Shown here piece by piece: positions 1 to 8,803 of a stretch of 64,000 bases of DNA (the first letter of the stretch is position 1; every line of letters begins with the position of its first letter). Under the pieces are notes generated by a model. That model saw only the letters and a list, made by a program, of their open reading frames with translations. It was not told the origin of the DNA and searched no databases. The stretch lies in contig JAHBSL010000022.1 of assembly GCA_019639135.1 (NCBI GenBank), positions 17,441 through 81,440 on the forward strand. Reading direction: 5' to 3'. The position numbers and the translations under genes were made by a program. This stretch comes from Acidobacteriota bacterium (GTDB taxonomy: Bacteria > Acidobacteriota > Blastocatellia > Pyrinomonadales > Pyrinomonadaceae).

Positions 1-1305
1 ATCGAGAATCTAGAGATCCGCGGAGCACATCCCGACCATCAGTTCACAGGCCGCAACAACGTGGTGCAGAATTACGCATCGGCCGCGTCGCCGATCTTTA
101 TTGAAAAGGGCGAGAACATTATCATCCGCAACAACATCATCACCGATGGAGCGAACGGCCTCTTCGCGGCATCATCCGATTCGGCGCAGTCGCGCAATAT
201 TCTCGTTGAAGGAAACTACATCTACGGCAACGGCATAGTCGGCAGCATCTTCCAGCACAACAATTACACCGCAGCCATCAACATCACCTTTCAGTTCAAC
301 CGGTTCGGCCCGCTTAGGAACGGGGCACCTGGCGTTAACCTTAAGGACCGGTCGGCCGGGTTGGTCGTTCGCTATAACTGGATCGAAGGCGGAAACCGAA
401 ATATCGACATGGTTGAGGGCGAAGATACGGCCGTCATTCGCAACGACCCCGCATACCGCAAGACGTTCGTCTATGGAAATGTGCTTATCAAACAGGACGG
501 CGGGAATAATCAGGTGGTTCACTATGGCGGAGACAATGGAAACACGGCCACTTACCGCAAGGGAAAGCTCTATTTTTACAACAACACAATTTATTCACTG
601 CGGGCAGGCACGACCGTATTGATGCGGCTATCGACAAATGACGAGACCGCCGATGCCCGCAATAACATCATTTTTAATACCGCAGCGGGCACGAGCATGG
701 CAATGCTCGCCGAAGCCGGGCAACTAACGCTCGCGAACAACTGGGTAAAGACCGGATGGCGAAACTCGCATGAAGGCGGAGGTTTCACCGGAAGCGTTTC
801 GGGCGGCCCGACGATGATCACCGGTACTCAGCCCGGTTTCGCCGATGCCGCAGCTCAGAATTTCTCTCTCTCCGCCGGTTCTGCCGCGATCGACTCCGGC
901 ACATCGCTTCACCCGGACACTTTGCCCGATAATGCATTGCTTTCGCAGTACGTAAGGCATCGTTCGATCATTCCGCGGCCATCTGCAGGCCCGATGGACC
1001 TCGGTGCCTTCGAATACTCGGCGTTTGCACCGGTTCAGATCATCACCGCCGATCTTGCCGATCCACACTTTTTGAGGTTCTACAACGGGCAGTTGTTAGC
1101 CGCAGGTGGTTCAGGGAGCTTTTCTTGGTCGGTAACAGAAGGAAGCCTTCCGCCGGGCGTAAGACTCGACCCGGCAACCGGGATCTTGTTTGGCCGTCCG
1201 CGACGAGCCGGAACGTTTGACTTTACCATAACAGTTTCGGATCTATCACAATCGGGAGCAACTGCGAGCCGCGAGTTCGAAGTGCTGGTTCGACGACATC
1301 CGTAG
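1..1305 (+). CDS. Right-handed beta-helix protein with C-terminal Ig-like domain (5' end cut off)
   Basis: The frame is open from base 1, so the gene begins upstream of the window and only its C-terminal part is seen. The visible part carries repeated short Asn-rich turns (NNII, NNTIY, RNNI) typical of parallel beta-helix proteins that bind or cleave polysaccharide. The last 90 or so residues contain a putative Ig (He_PIG) motif with LPPGVRLDPATGILFGRP, common in secreted bacterial proteins. It is probably extracellular and may act on or bind polysaccharide. No catalytic residues can be assigned. A GTG at 61 could be an internal start but the open frame before it argues against that. The family call is fairly sure; the activity is unknown. 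Confidence 0.75.
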   Translation: MENLEIRGAHPDHQFTGRNNVVQNYASAASPIFIEKGENIIIRNNIITDGANGLFAASSDSAQSRNILVEGNYIYGNGIVGSIFQHNNYTAAINITFQFNRFGPLRNGAPGVNLKDRSAGLVVRYNWIEGGNRNIDMVEGEDTAVIRNDPAYRKTFVYGNVLIKQDGGNNQVVHYGGDNGNTATYRKGKLYFYNNTIYSLRAGTTVLMRLSTNDETADARNNIIFNTAAGTSMAMLAEAGQLTLANNWVKTGWRNSHEGGGFTGSVSGGPTMITGTQPGFADAAAQNFSLSAGSAAIDSGTSLHPDTLPDNALLSQYVRHRSIIPRPSAGPMDLGAFEYSAFAPVQIITADLADPHFLRFYNGQLLAAGGSGSFSWSVTEGSLPPGVRLDPATGILFGRPRRAGTFDFTITVSDLSQSGATASREFEVLVRRHP

Positions 1306-1306
1306 A

Positions 1307-1951
1307 TCAATCGAACTGCCGGCGAAATTCCTCGAACATCGCTTTGAATTCCGTGAATTCCTCTCGGAGTTCGGCGAGCTGCGCCTCGACCTCGGCCAAC
1401 CGGTCTCCGGCGGGCGACGACGAAGCACTGCGGTTCTCGACGAAAGCCGCGGCATCGACCGGACCGCTGAGCAAATGAGCATAACGGGCTTCTTTTTGGC
1501 CCGGCTGGCGTTCGAGCTTTACGACCAGCGGCTCATCGCGGCGTGCCAGAGCATCGAGCGTTTCCTGCACTTCGCTGATCGCGCCGAATTCGTGAAGCCT
1601 GTCCGCCCGCCCGCGTAGTTCGCCCGCGGTCTGCGGCCCGCGAAGAAGCAGGAGCTTTATCACCGCCACACCCGCTTCGTCGAGCTCAAAGACCGAAGGC
1701 AGCATATGCTTGTATTTCACCGTTCGGCTCGTGCTGCCATGGAAGAGATAAACGAGGTTCTTGTCCCGCATCGAATCAACGGCCGCAAGCACCTCTGACT
1801 CGCCGAGCGACATCACCGGGTCGCGGTTCGACTTTTGATTGCAGGCCGCGACCAGCGAATTCAGCGTCAGCGGATAATACTCCGGCGTCGTCAACTGCTT
1901 CTCGACCAGACTCCCCAAAACCCTTGCCTCAATTTCATTTATCACTGCCAT
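1307..1951 (-). CDS. YceH family protein (DUF480/UPF0502)
   Basis: The 214-residue protein begins with the family's typical stretch EARVLGSLVEKQLTTPEYYPLTLN, split here as EARVLGSLVEKQ and TTPEYYPLTL, followed by NQKSNRDP. These motifs define the YceH/DUF480 tandem winged-helix family. Length fits the family (about 210-220). The C-terminal 40 residues form a predicted coiled coil (LAEVEAQLAELREEFTEF). The molecular role of YceH is not established. The ATG at 1951 is preceded by a weak GGGAA ribosome binding site. The gene converges with the beta-helix gene with one base between them. Confidence 0.9.
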   Translation of the reverse strand: MAVINEIEARVLGSLVEKQLTTPEYYPLTLNSLVAACNQKSNRDPVMSLGESEVLAAVDSMRDKNLVYLFHGSTSRTVKYKHMLPSVFELDEAGVAVIKLLLLRGPQTAGELRGRADRLHEFGAISEVQETLDALARRDEPLVVKLERQPGQKEARYAHLLSGPVDAAAFVENRSASSSPAGDRLAEVEAQLAELREEFTEFKAMFEEFRRQFD

Positions 1952-2020
1952 ACATTCCCAGCAAAAGATTTAATTCTCGATTCCCTTCTCAATAAATCAT
2001 ACACCGTTTCCCCAAATCCC

Positions 2021-2067
2021 CGCGTCCCTGCGTCTCTCTGTCCCCTCTTCTCCTCTTCTCCTCTTCT
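2021..2067. repeat. Polypyrimidine tract with three 8-bp tandem units
   Basis: A pyrimidine-rich stretch lies in the gap between yceH and the divergent exonuclease gene. It contains three exact copies of cctcttct (2044-2051, 2052-2059, 2060-2067), preceded by gcgtccctgcgtctctctg, which resembles the CTCTGTG repeat family found elsewhere in the window. It may be a slippage-prone microsatellite between two divergent promoters. Confidence 0.6.
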
Positions 2068-2114
2068 CCCAATTGCTTCCTCCGCCGCTTTGCGTGAGAC
2101 TATAGCTTCACAAG

Positions 2115-2711
2115 ATGGACGTTTTTATCACGAGGACCGAAGCTGAAATTGCGGAAGCTTTCGAGCGGCTGCGTACGGCCGCGGCTCTCGGCTGCGACAC
2201 GGAGACCTCGGGGCTAAGCCCTTCGTCGGGCCGGCTCTATTCGGTGCAGTTCTCTGATGGTGAATTCAACGTGTTGGTGCCGCTCAGCGAAGGCGTCGGG
2301 CTCGGGCCGCTGGCGGACATTCTTACGGATGAAGGCATCATCAAGATATTTCACAACGCCCGCTTTGACCTCGATTTTCTCTCTGCCGCCGGCCACTCGG
2401 TCAACAACGTCTTCGATACGATGATCGCCGAAAAGGTGCTGACCCGCGGTGCGAACCAATCCGCTTCGCTGGCCGATACGCTTTACCGCTATTTCGCCGT
2501 CGATCTGGATAAAACGCAGCGGGCAAAATTTACCCGAAAATGGGACGGCATCTGGACCGACGAACTCGTCGATTACGCCCTCTCGGACGTCGTCCATCTC
2601 CCCCGCCTGATGGCAGAGCAATCGGAATGGCTCGAACGGTTGGGACTATTGCCGCGTTACACCGAACTGATCACGACGCTGACGGCGGCCTCTGAGCGAG
2701 ACTCTGCTTGA
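2115..2711 (+). CDS. RNase D-like 3'-5' exonuclease (DEDDy)
   Basis: This 198-residue protein is a single DnaQ-like/RNase D exonuclease domain. The metal-binding acidic residues are visible: DTE in GCDTETSGLSP (ExoI), the NARFDLDFL block (ExoII) and YALSD (ExoIII), which gives the tyrosine form of the DEDD family. No HRDC domain follows, so it is shorter than true RNase D (about 370 residues) and resembles stand-alone exonucleases of Acidobacteria and Cyanobacteria. Substrate could be RNA or DNA 3' ends. The 3' end overlaps the convergent DinB gene by 41 bp. Confidence 0.85.
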   Translation: MDVFITRTEAEIAEAFERLRTAAALGCDTETSGLSPSSGRLYSVQFSDGEFNVLVPLSEGVGLGPLADILTDEGIIKIFHNARFDLDFLSAAGHSVNNVFDTMIAEKVLTRGANQSASLADTLYRYFAVDLDKTQRAKFTRKWDGIWTDELVDYALSDVVHLPRLMAEQSEWLERLGLLPRYTELITTLTAASERDSA

Positions 2712-3213
2712 CGTGCCGTTGATGATGTTCAGCATGGTAGATCGTGAAGTAGAGAATTTCGCGAAGCGTAAGCTTGCCGAGCAGCGGATGCGGAAGCACG
2801 AGGATGTCGAGCTTCTTCTCATCAAACTTATCGACGTTCTTGCAGAGAGCTTCTACTTGTCCGCGAAGATCTCTTATCAGCTTTTCTTTCATCCCGAACG
2901 GGATCGCCTCCGGCTTATACGCATCCGGAGCAACGACCCCCGGAATCGCCGCCTGATACCGGGCAACCAGTTCGTCATAGCCGACCGATGGACGATCCGC
3001 CTTTCCGAACATCGATTTCAGGACAAACTCGGGTGCTCCGGCCCCTTTGTTGAGCGGTGCGAGCGAGCGGCAAAGATGATCAGCCTGCTGGCCGGCGGTC
3101 CACTTCACACCGTCGGGCGAAAATGTAAAGTCGGCCTCGGACATCGGTTCGATGAACGCAATGAATCCGAAGTATGTTCTCTTCAGCTCCTCAATTATCT
3201 TTGCTTTGTCCAT
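2671..3213 (-). CDS. DinB family protein
   Basis: The 180-residue protein is a four-helix-bundle DinB/YfiT-like domain. Three histidines that would form the metal site are visible: QQADHLCRSL near residue 45 and the YHAEHHQRH cluster near residue 165. Members of this superfamily are metal-dependent enzymes or thiol transferases, but most, including this one, have no proven substrate. Length is normal. It converges with the exonuclease gene and lies 16 bp downstream of the thioesterase gene on the same strand, so the two may be co-transcribed. Confidence 0.85.
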   Translation of the reverse strand: MDKAKIIEELKRTYFGFIAFIEPMSEADFTFSPDGVKWTAGQQADHLCRSLAPLNKGAGAPEFVLKSMFGKADRPSVGYDELVARYQAAIPGVVAPDAYKPEAIPFGMKEKLIRDLRGQVEALCKNVDKFDEKKLDILVLPHPLLGKLTLREILYFTIYHAEHHQRHVKQSLAQRPPSAS

Positions 3214-3229
3214 TTCTGTTTAGAAAACT

Positions 3230-3697
3230 TTACCAGCGATGGTAAGCCGGGTGGCCTTCGGTAACGGCGACGAACACGCCGCGGCAGGTATCGCAGACCT
3301 TGCCGCCGGCGATCAGCTCGGCCTCGACGGTCGCCCGGTCATCGGTCGATTCAACAACGCGGGCGCGAAGCGAGATCGGCCCATCGACCGGCGTCGGACG
3401 GAGCAGCTTGACGTGGAACTCGGCGGTTACCGTACACGGTGCCGCGTCCTCGCCCCGCTTTTTCATCAGGTGAACTGCCGCCGCCCAATTGGAATGGCAG
3501 TCAAGAAGGGCGCCGATTATGCCGCCGTTCAGCACGCCGGGAAATGCCTGATGGTGCGGCTCGGCGTGCCACTCGGCGACCAACTCGTCGCCCTCTTCAA
3601 AACTCCTGATATGGAGCCCTTTCTCATTAGCCGGGCCGCAGCCAAAGCAGATCCCGCCCGGCGAATATATTTCCTGTACCGATCTTTCGCTGTGCAT
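3230..3697 (-). CDS. PaaI-type hotdog-fold thioesterase
   Basis: The protein has the PaaI/4HBT hotdog layout: GGICFGCGPANEKGLHI at the start, the central active-site helix FPGVLNGGIIGALLDCHSN, and a beta-sheet ending in VAVTEGHPAYHRW. It would hydrolyse an acyl-CoA thioester; the acyl group is unknown. I chose the ATG at 3697 because the longer reading needs a GTG at 3718. CFGCG is a common N-terminal feature of this subfamily. It lies directly upstream of the dinB-like gene. Confidence 0.85.
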   Translation of the reverse strand: MHSERSVQEIYSPGGICFGCGPANEKGLHIRSFEEGDELVAEWHAEPHHQAFPGVLNGGIIGALLDCHSNWAAAVHLMKKRGEDAAPCTVTAEFHVKLLRPTPVDGPISLRARVVESTDDRATVEAELIAGGKVCDTCRGVFVAVTEGHPAYHRW

Positions 3698-3748
3698 AGC
3701 TCGGCGGAATTTTAGCACAGCGTTGGCCGCGGCCTAAGGAACGCATCA

Positions 3749-4774
3749 CTATGGAAGCGGATCGCCGTCCGGAGCTTCTTCCTTTCGCGGAAACATCAGC
3801 GACGCGATGACCGAGATCGCGATGGTCGAAAGGATGAAGCCGAGCGACCAGGTGATCGGGAACTTGCCGCCAAAAGCGTCGTTGAGCCAGACCATCTTTA
3901 GCCCAACGAATATCAGCACGATAGAGAGCCCGTACTTGAGCAGATAGAACTTGCTGACCGCTCCGGCGAGCATGAAATACATCGCTCGAAGGCCAAGTAT
4001 CGCGAAGATGTTAGAGGTAAAGACGATCATCGGCTCGGCCGTTATGGCAAAGATCGCCGGGACGGAATCGACCGCGAAGATGATGTCCGTCATCTCAAGA
4101 AAGAGCAGAGCGATGAAGAGCGGCGTTGCGGCCAGGCGGCCATGCTCGCGGACAAAGAAGTGCTTGCCGTGGAGCTTTGACGTAACGGGCATCACCCGCT
4201 TGAAGAGCTTGATGACGAGGTTCTTCTCCGGGTCAATCTCCTTCTCCGGCCCAAACATCATCTTCACACCGGTGAGGATAAGGAACCCGCCGAAAATGTA
4301 GATGATCCAGTGGAACTGCATCAGCCATGAACCGGCACCGATGAAGATCGCACGGAAGACCAAAGCACCGATGATGCCGTAGAAAAGCACGCGATGCTGA
4401 TACTTCGCCGGAATGGCAAAGAAAGCGAATACTATGACGAAAACGAAGATGTTATCGACCGAGAGCGATTTCTCGATGATGTAACCGGTCAGGAATTCGA
4501 GCGAAACATTCCATGCCGCTATGTCGGGAACAAAACCCGGTATCGACATCAGCCGTTCGTCCTGCGGAAACTTCCAGAGCGTGTAGCGGTAAAGAAGATA
4601 GTTAAAGACGAGAGCAAGCGTGACCCAGACAACGCTCCAGGCCGATGCTTCTTTGAAGGAGACCTCATGCTCCTTTCGGTGAAATACACCGAGGTCAAGA
4701 GCAAGCATTAAAAGAACAAAACCGGTGAATGCAAGATAGAACCACCAGTATTCAGCAAACGGAAATAGACTCAT
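3749..4774 (-). CDS. TerC/Alx family integral membrane protein (probable metal exporter)
   Basis: The 341-residue protein has about nine predicted membrane segments and the conserved acidic membrane motifs of TerC/Alx proteins: SLSVDNIFVFVIVFAFF near residue 105 and FAVDSVPAIFAIT near residue 235. Alx-type TerC proteins export manganese and protect against manganese excess. The upstream leader contains a manganese-type riboswitch, which strongly supports a Mn2+ role here. GAGGAA precedes the ATG at a normal distance. It stands alone as a single-gene transcription unit. Confidence 0.93.
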   Translation of the reverse strand: MSLFPFAEYWWFYLAFTGFVLLMLALDLGVFHRKEHEVSFKEASAWSVVWVTLALVFNYLLYRYTLWKFPQDERLMSIPGFVPDIAAWNVSLEFLTGYIIEKSLSVDNIFVFVIVFAFFAIPAKYQHRVLFYGIIGALVFRAIFIGAGSWLMQFHWIIYIFGGFLILTGVKMMFGPEKEIDPEKNLVIKLFKRVMPVTSKLHGKHFFVREHGRLAATPLFIALLFLEMTDIIFAVDSVPAIFAITAEPMIVFTSNIFAILGLRAMYFMLAGAVSKFYLLKYGLSIVLIFVGLKMVWLNDAFGGKFPITWSLGFILSTIAISVIASLMFPRKEEAPDGDPLP

Positions 4775-4810
4775 ACGTGTTCCTCAATAAACGAGCGAAT
4801 TCACGTCCGC

Positions 4811-4855
4811 AAAAGAAAAACCTCGCACGGACATCAAACGTGACGTCGTGCAAGG
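4811..4855 (-). terminator. Rho-independent terminator of the Mn2+ riboswitch
   Basis: On the minus strand CCTTGCACG pairs with CGTGCGAGG (one G-U pair), and ACGTCA inside it pairs with TGATGT around one bulge. The 15-pair stem is followed by TTTTTCTTTT. It lies in the leader of the terC-like gene, before its ribosome binding site, and its 5' arm is also the 3' strand of aptamer helix P1. The two structures therefore exclude each other. Confidence 0.85.
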
Positions 4856-4945
4856 TCTTGATACTTTGCCTCCGGGCCGGAGCATCGCTGCTCGTATTGA
4901 CGACCTGAAGGACCGCTGGAGGGCTATCTACTCCCCTTGCCTAAT
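4846..4945 (-). promoter_or_regulatory. yybP-ykoY (manganese) riboswitch aptamer
   Basis: Read on the minus strand, the leader of the terC-like gene has the yybP-ykoY hallmarks: GGGGAGTAG just inside the first helix, a second conserved internal loop around CGTCAATACGAG, and AAGACC before the closing strand. Helix P1 can form perfectly between GCAAGG (4935-4940) and CCTTGC (4850-4855). CCTTGC is also the 5' arm of the downstream terminator. Mn2+ binding would close P1, break the terminator and let transcription continue, an ON switch. Family: this riboswitch commonly precedes TerC/MntP genes. Confidence 0.85.
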
Positions 4946-4956
4946 TGTCAGCTAGA

Positions 4957-4985
4957 ACGATATCGAATCAAGAAATATTTGTCAA
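4957..4985 (-). promoter_or_regulatory. Sigma-70-type promoter for the riboswitch/terC transcript
   Basis: On the minus strand TTGACA (4980-4985) is followed after 17 bp by TATCGT (4957-4962). The -35 box is perfect and the -10 matches four of six. A start near 4950 would place the aptamer at the very 5' end of the transcript, as expected. Confidence 0.6.
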
Positions 4986-5069
4986 GATTCGCGGGGCTTG
5001 AATTAACGCCACGGCCTCGTGTAGATTCAATCGACGCCTCGCACACCCACGGGCGGCCCGCGAAAGCCT

Positions 5070-6770
5070 ATGCTTACACTTCTTGCCGTCGTTTTCATCG
5101 CTTGGCTGGTCTTTGGCTATTTTGGCTATGGACGCTGGATCGCGAGCCAATTTCGGCTTGACGACAAGCGCATAACGCCGGCTAACCGGCTCGAAGACGG
5201 GCAGGACTTTGTTCCGGCGGCCCCTTTCTATCTCTTCGGCCAGCACTTTTCGGCGATCGCCGCCGCGGGCCCAATTGCCGGGCCGATAATTGCCGGAATG
5301 GCGTTCGGCTGGCTGCCGTGTCTTATCTGGATCGCTTTCGGCGTTGTGCTGATCGGTGCCGTTCACGATTTTTCGGCACTTACTTCCTCCGTTCGACACG
5401 GTGCCGGAAGCATTGCCGAGATCACCCGCGACAAGCTCGGAGGAGCCGCGGGCCGGGCGATGATGGCGTTCATCTGGCTTGCCCTCGTTTACGTCATCGT
5501 CGCCTTTACGGACATTACGGCCGGGACTTTCGTTTCGGGCGATGAGGCGCTTGCAGGCTCGACCGCGTTCAACCCGGGCGGTGCGGTCGCCTTCGCTTCG
5601 GTCGCATATCTTTGCCTATCGATCTTGCTCGGCCTCGTCGAGCGGTTCCTCAAGCCTCCGCTTTGGCTCGCGACCGTCATCTTCGTCCCGGCGACCTTCG
5701 GCGTTGCTTATCTCGGGACGATGTTCTCCAACGTCTTCGCCTTCGGCCATCAGACCTGGGGAATGATCATTCTCCTCTATTGCATTGCCGCGTCGCTCGT
5801 GCCGGTTTGGGCTTTGCTCCAGCCGCGTGGTTATCTCGGCGGTTTCGTGCTTTATTCGGCGATCGCACTCGGCATCATCGGCATCTTTTTCGGCGGTTAC
5901 ACAATTCAGCAACCGGCATTCAAGTCTTTCGACGTTGGCGGAATGACCGGCCTGCTTTTCCCGTTCCTCTTCGTTACCATCGCCTGCGGAGCCTGCTCTG
6001 GGTTCCACGGCCTCGTGTGCTCGGGAACGACTTCGAAGCAGCTCGATAAGGAATCGCACGCCCGGCCGATCGGTTACGGTGCGATGCTCGCGGAGGGCTT
6101 CGTCGCGTTCATGGCACTTGTCATCGTGATGATCGCGAGCAACGAACTGCTCTACGGACCGGACGGAAAAGCATTTGCCGCCGGAAAGATCTACGGCAAC
6201 GGCATCGGCGAATTCCTGACGCTGCTTATTGGAAAAGAGAACCTGCCCTTTGCGATCACATTTGGCGCGATGGCGTTTTCAACCTTCGTATTCGACACGC
6301 TCGATGTCGGGATGCGTCTCGGCCGATATCTTGTGCAGGAATTGATCGGAGTGCCGGGCCGGCTCGGAGCCGTTATCGGGACGCTCGCAACGGTCGCTCT
6401 GCCGTTCTTCCTGATCTTTTATGCAAAGCCGGGCTCGTGGGTAGAGTTTTGGACGCTCTTCGGTGCTTCGAATCAATTGCTGGCGGCATTGACCTTGCTT
6501 TCGATCACCGCCTGGCTTTACAAAGCACGTAAGCGGATCGCCTTCACGCTGCTGCCGATGCTTTTCGTACTCTCGATAACGCTTTGGGCACTCGTGTCGC
6601 TCGTCATCGGGAACTTCCAAGCCTCGACCGGATTCGATATCAAAATGGTCAATGGCCTCGCGTCGCTCGTCCTCATCGGGCTCGCGATCTTTCTTGTAGT
6701 AACGGCGTTCGTAAAGCTCAGAAGCGAGGGACGAACACCACCCGACCTCGAACCCGAGGCAGCGTTCTGA
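5070..6770 (+). CDS. cstA: Carbon starvation protein CstA family transporter
   Basis: The 566-residue protein has about 14-16 membrane segments and the CstA family pattern: FGYGRWIASQF at the start, TPANRLEDGQDFVPAAPFYLFGQHFSAIAAAGPIAGPI split over residues 30-70, CGACSGFHGLVCSGTTSKQL near residue 310, and FASTFVFDTLDVGMRLGR-like sequence near 400. CstA proteins import peptides or pyruvate during carbon limitation. This is the shorter form (E. coli CstA is about 700 residues). It is divergent from the terC-like gene. Confidence 0.92.
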   Translation: MLTLLAVVFIAWLVFGYFGYGRWIASQFRLDDKRITPANRLEDGQDFVPAAPFYLFGQHFSAIAAAGPIAGPIIAGMAFGWLPCLIWIAFGVVLIGAVHDFSALTSSVRHGAGSIAEITRDKLGGAAGRAMMAFIWLALVYVIVAFTDITAGTFVSGDEALAGSTAFNPGGAVAFASVAYLCLSILLGLVERFLKPPLWLATVIFVPATFGVAYLGTMFSNVFAFGHQTWGMIILLYCIAASLVPVWALLQPRGYLGGFVLYSAIALGIIGIFFGGYTIQQPAFKSFDVGGMTGLLFPFLFVTIACGACSGFHGLVCSGTTSKQLDKESHARPIGYGAMLAEGFVAFMALVIVMIASNELLYGPDGKAFAAGKIYGNGIGEFLTLLIGKENLPFAITFGAMAFSTFVFDTLDVGMRLGRYLVQELIGVPGRLGAVIGTLATVALPFFLIFYAKPGSWVEFWTLFGASNQLLAALTLLSITAWLYKARKRIAFTLLPMLFVLSITLWALVSLVIGNFQASTGFDIKMVNGLASLVLIGLAIFLVVTAFVKLRSEGRTPPDLEPEAAF

Positions 6771-6831
6771 CACTTTTCGGAATACGGTTTCGCGTTAACT
6801 GGTGATACGCTCTCGTGCGTTTGGAGGACCT

Positions 6832-7563
6832 ATGACCACGATAACAGAGATCGCACCTGAAATTTTTAGAATCAATACGTTTGTGCCGGATGGCAACCTC
6901 GGCTTTAGCCAGTTCCTCGTCCGCGATGAGGAACCGCTGCTATTTCACACCGGAATGCGTGCTCTTTTCCCGATGGTTCGCGAAGCGGTCGCTTCGCTGA
7001 TCGATCCGGTAAAGCTCCGCTGGATCGGGTTCAGCCATTTTGAGGCCGATGAATGCGGCTCGCTCAACGAATGGCAGGCCATCGCCCCGCAGGCGACGGC
7101 CGTTTGCAGCATCGTCGGGAAAATGGTCAGCTTGGATGATTTCTCGCATGTGAACCCGGCGAAGGGGATGATCGACGGCGAGGAATTCTCGACCGGGACG
7201 CACACGTTCCGGTTCATTTCAACGCCGCACGTGCCGCACAACTGGGAGGCCGGTTTGCTTTTTGAGACGACGTCCGGCGTTCTCTTCGCTTCGGACATTC
7301 TGCACCAGAACGGCGACGTTCCGGCCCTGACCTCCGAAAGCGTTATTGACCGCGTCCGGCAGTCGATGCTCGAGATGCAGGCAAGCCCGCTCGCCGACTA
7401 CCTGCCCTACACGCCGAAAACCGAAGCAACACTTAAACGTGTCGCGGGGCTAAAGCCGCGGACGATCGCCTCGATGCACGGTTCGATCTACTCGGGCGAC
7501 GGCGAGCAGGCGATACTTGAATATTCGGAGGTTCTGAAAGAGGTCTTCGGGCCCAAGGACTAG
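6832..7563 (+). CDS. Flavodiiron-type (ODP) metallo-beta-lactamase-fold protein
   Basis: The 243-residue protein has the metallo-beta-lactamase fold of flavodiiron proteins: HFEADECGS supplies the HxExD di-iron ligands, [11 protein letters not shown] and [12 protein letters not shown] the later ligands, and SMHGS the last histidine. There is no C-terminal flavodoxin domain, so it is the stand-alone ODP type and would need a separate electron donor. A role in O2 or NO reduction, or a sensor role, is possible. GGAGG at 6823-6827 fixes the ATG at 6832 over an upstream in-frame GTG at 6802. Confidence 0.8.
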   Translation: MTTITEIAPEIFRINTFVPDGNLGFSQFLVRDEEPLLFHTGMRALFPMVREAVASLIDPVKLRWIGFSHFEADECGSLNEWQAIAPQATAVCSIVGKMVSLDDFSHVNPAKGMIDGEEFSTGTHTFRFISTPHVPHNWEAGLLFETTSGVLFASDILHQNGDVPALTSESVIDRVRQSMLEMQASPLADYLPYTPKTEATLKRVAGLKPRTIASMHGSIYSGDGEQAILEYSEVLKEVFGPKD

Positions 7564-8027
7564 CGGCGTTGGACCGGAACTTCATCGAGCGTTCTGGTTG
7601 TGTGCTCGGTTACGCTCGCCGGGCCTTTGAAGTCCTCAAGCGGGTTAGTTGATTTGGGCGGAAGCTGAACAAGCGGCTGCGGGTCGGCGAGTGTCTGGAG
7701 CTTCGACCGCGGCTCTGCTTCGATCTTTCGGTCGATCACTTTCGCGAGCTGACGTACGACCATAAAGAGAACGGCGAAGAGAGTGGCGAGATAGGCGAGT
7801 ACGAACGCGAATATTGCTTCGGTCTTTTCGATCTTGTCCAAAAGGATCGCTGTGAAGCCGACCAACACCCCAAAACCAACGACCGCGATGGCGATCAGGG
7901 CTGAAAGCAAGCCACTAAAGATCGATTTCTCCTCGTCCTTTTCTTTCTCTTTGCGGAGCTGAGCCCCGCAGCCGTTGCAGAAATTCAGGCTGTTGTCGAT
8001 CTTTTTCCCGCACCGCTCACAGTACAT
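7560..8027 (-). CDS. Zinc-ribbon membrane protein of unknown function
   Basis: The N-terminus is a double CxxC zinc ribbon (MYCERCGKK, then [10 protein letters not shown]). Two membrane segments follow around residues 40-65 and 75-95, then a polar tail with [14 protein letters not shown]. The tail resembles the VTEDETRRFDE stretch of the next gene's N-terminus, suggesting a shared short motif. Its stop codon overlaps that of the convergent ODP gene by two bases. It lies 3 bp downstream of the DUF4870-like gene, so the two form an operon. Function unknown. Confidence 0.75.
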   Translation of the reverse strand: MYCERCGKKIDNSLNFCNGCGAQLRKEKEKDEEKSIFSGLLSALIAIAVVGFGVLVGFTAILLDKIEKTEAIFAFVLAYLATLFAVLFMVVRQLAKVIDRKIEAEPRSKLQTLADPQPLVQLPPKSTNPLEDFKGPASVTEHTTRTLDEVPVQRR

Positions 8028-8030
8028 AAT

Positions 8031-8663
8031 CTAACTCTTCATCGGCCCGATCTTTTCCTCAAGCCAGTTGGTCAGGTCGTCAACCGATTCGATATGTACA
8101 GGTTTCCCCGTCCACGCCCGTATCGCAAAAACAATGAGCATTATCGTTGTAACGATGGTAAAGATGATGCTGCCTAGATCGGCGAGGTCCGTAGCGTTGC
8201 CGACGAATCCAAGGATAGTGATAACGATCAGAATGCCGACGTGTGCTGCAAGGCCCTGAGCGGCATGGAACCTAACTTTGCTCTCTTCTTTGGGGATGAT
8301 CAGCAGCAGGATCAGCCCGGCGATCAATCCGATCTTGAAGGGCAAATACGGCAGCCCAATGAGCCATTTTTCGGGTAGTCCGGTCCGTTCCACCTTGCGG
8401 CTTGAAGCTCGGTTCATCTCGGCCATCGGCGCGGCATAGGCCGCGACTGGAGCCGGCCCACCCTGAAACGAATAGGCATTGAACTCAGCTTCGTCGAAAC
8501 GCCGCGTCTCGTCTTCGGTAACGCTCGGCGGAGCGGTCGGAAACTCGGCGGTCTTGTACGGGCTTTGCGGTGCCGTGTAAACGCCGACATCGGCGGTCGC
8601 GGCGGCCTTTGCTTTCTCCGGAAAGTCCGGATCGAGCGGATTTGTGTCGAATTTTTTCGGCAT
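8031..8663 (-). CDS. DUF4870-like membrane protein
   Basis: The 210-residue protein has a 100-residue low-complexity, Pro/Ala-rich N-terminal cytoplasmic region with VTEDETRRFDE, then a DUF4870/Tic20-like membrane domain (KWLIGLPYLPFKIGLIAG, then VRFHAAQGLAAHVG) with three segments. The FHA-Q motif between the first two segments is the family signature. The C-terminus has SVDDLTNWLEEKIGP. It is probably an inner-membrane protein of unknown function, co-transcribed with the zinc-ribbon gene 3 bp downstream. Confidence 0.75.
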   Translation of the reverse strand: MPKKFDTNPLDPDFPEKAKAAATADVGVYTAPQSPYKTAEFPTAPPSVTEDETRRFDEAEFNAYSFQGGPAPVAAYAAPMAEMNRASSRKVERTGLPEKWLIGLPYLPFKIGLIAGLILLLIIPKEESKVRFHAAQGLAAHVGILIVITILGFVGNATDLADLGSIIFTIVTTIMLIVFAIRAWTGKPVHIESVDDLTNWLEEKIGPMKS

Positions 8664-8737
8664 CGTCGCCCCTATCTTACGATATTTTTAACGCGTTTGT
8701 TCAATCTTTCTTTGGCAGCCGCAAGGCCGCTTGTAAG

Positions 8738-8778
8738 GAAAATCAAAAGGCACGGAGAGTTCGAAAGCCCCCCGTGCC
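8738..8778 (-). terminator. Rho-independent terminator after the DUF948-like gene
   Basis: On the minus strand GGCACGG (8772-8778) pairs with CCGTGCC (8749-8755), followed by TTTTGATTTT. It lies just after the stop of the gene at 8804-9343 and separates that pair of genes from the DUF4870-like operon. Confidence 0.75.
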
Positions 8779-8803
8779 CTGTTCTTATGCGACAGCTTAA
8801 ATC

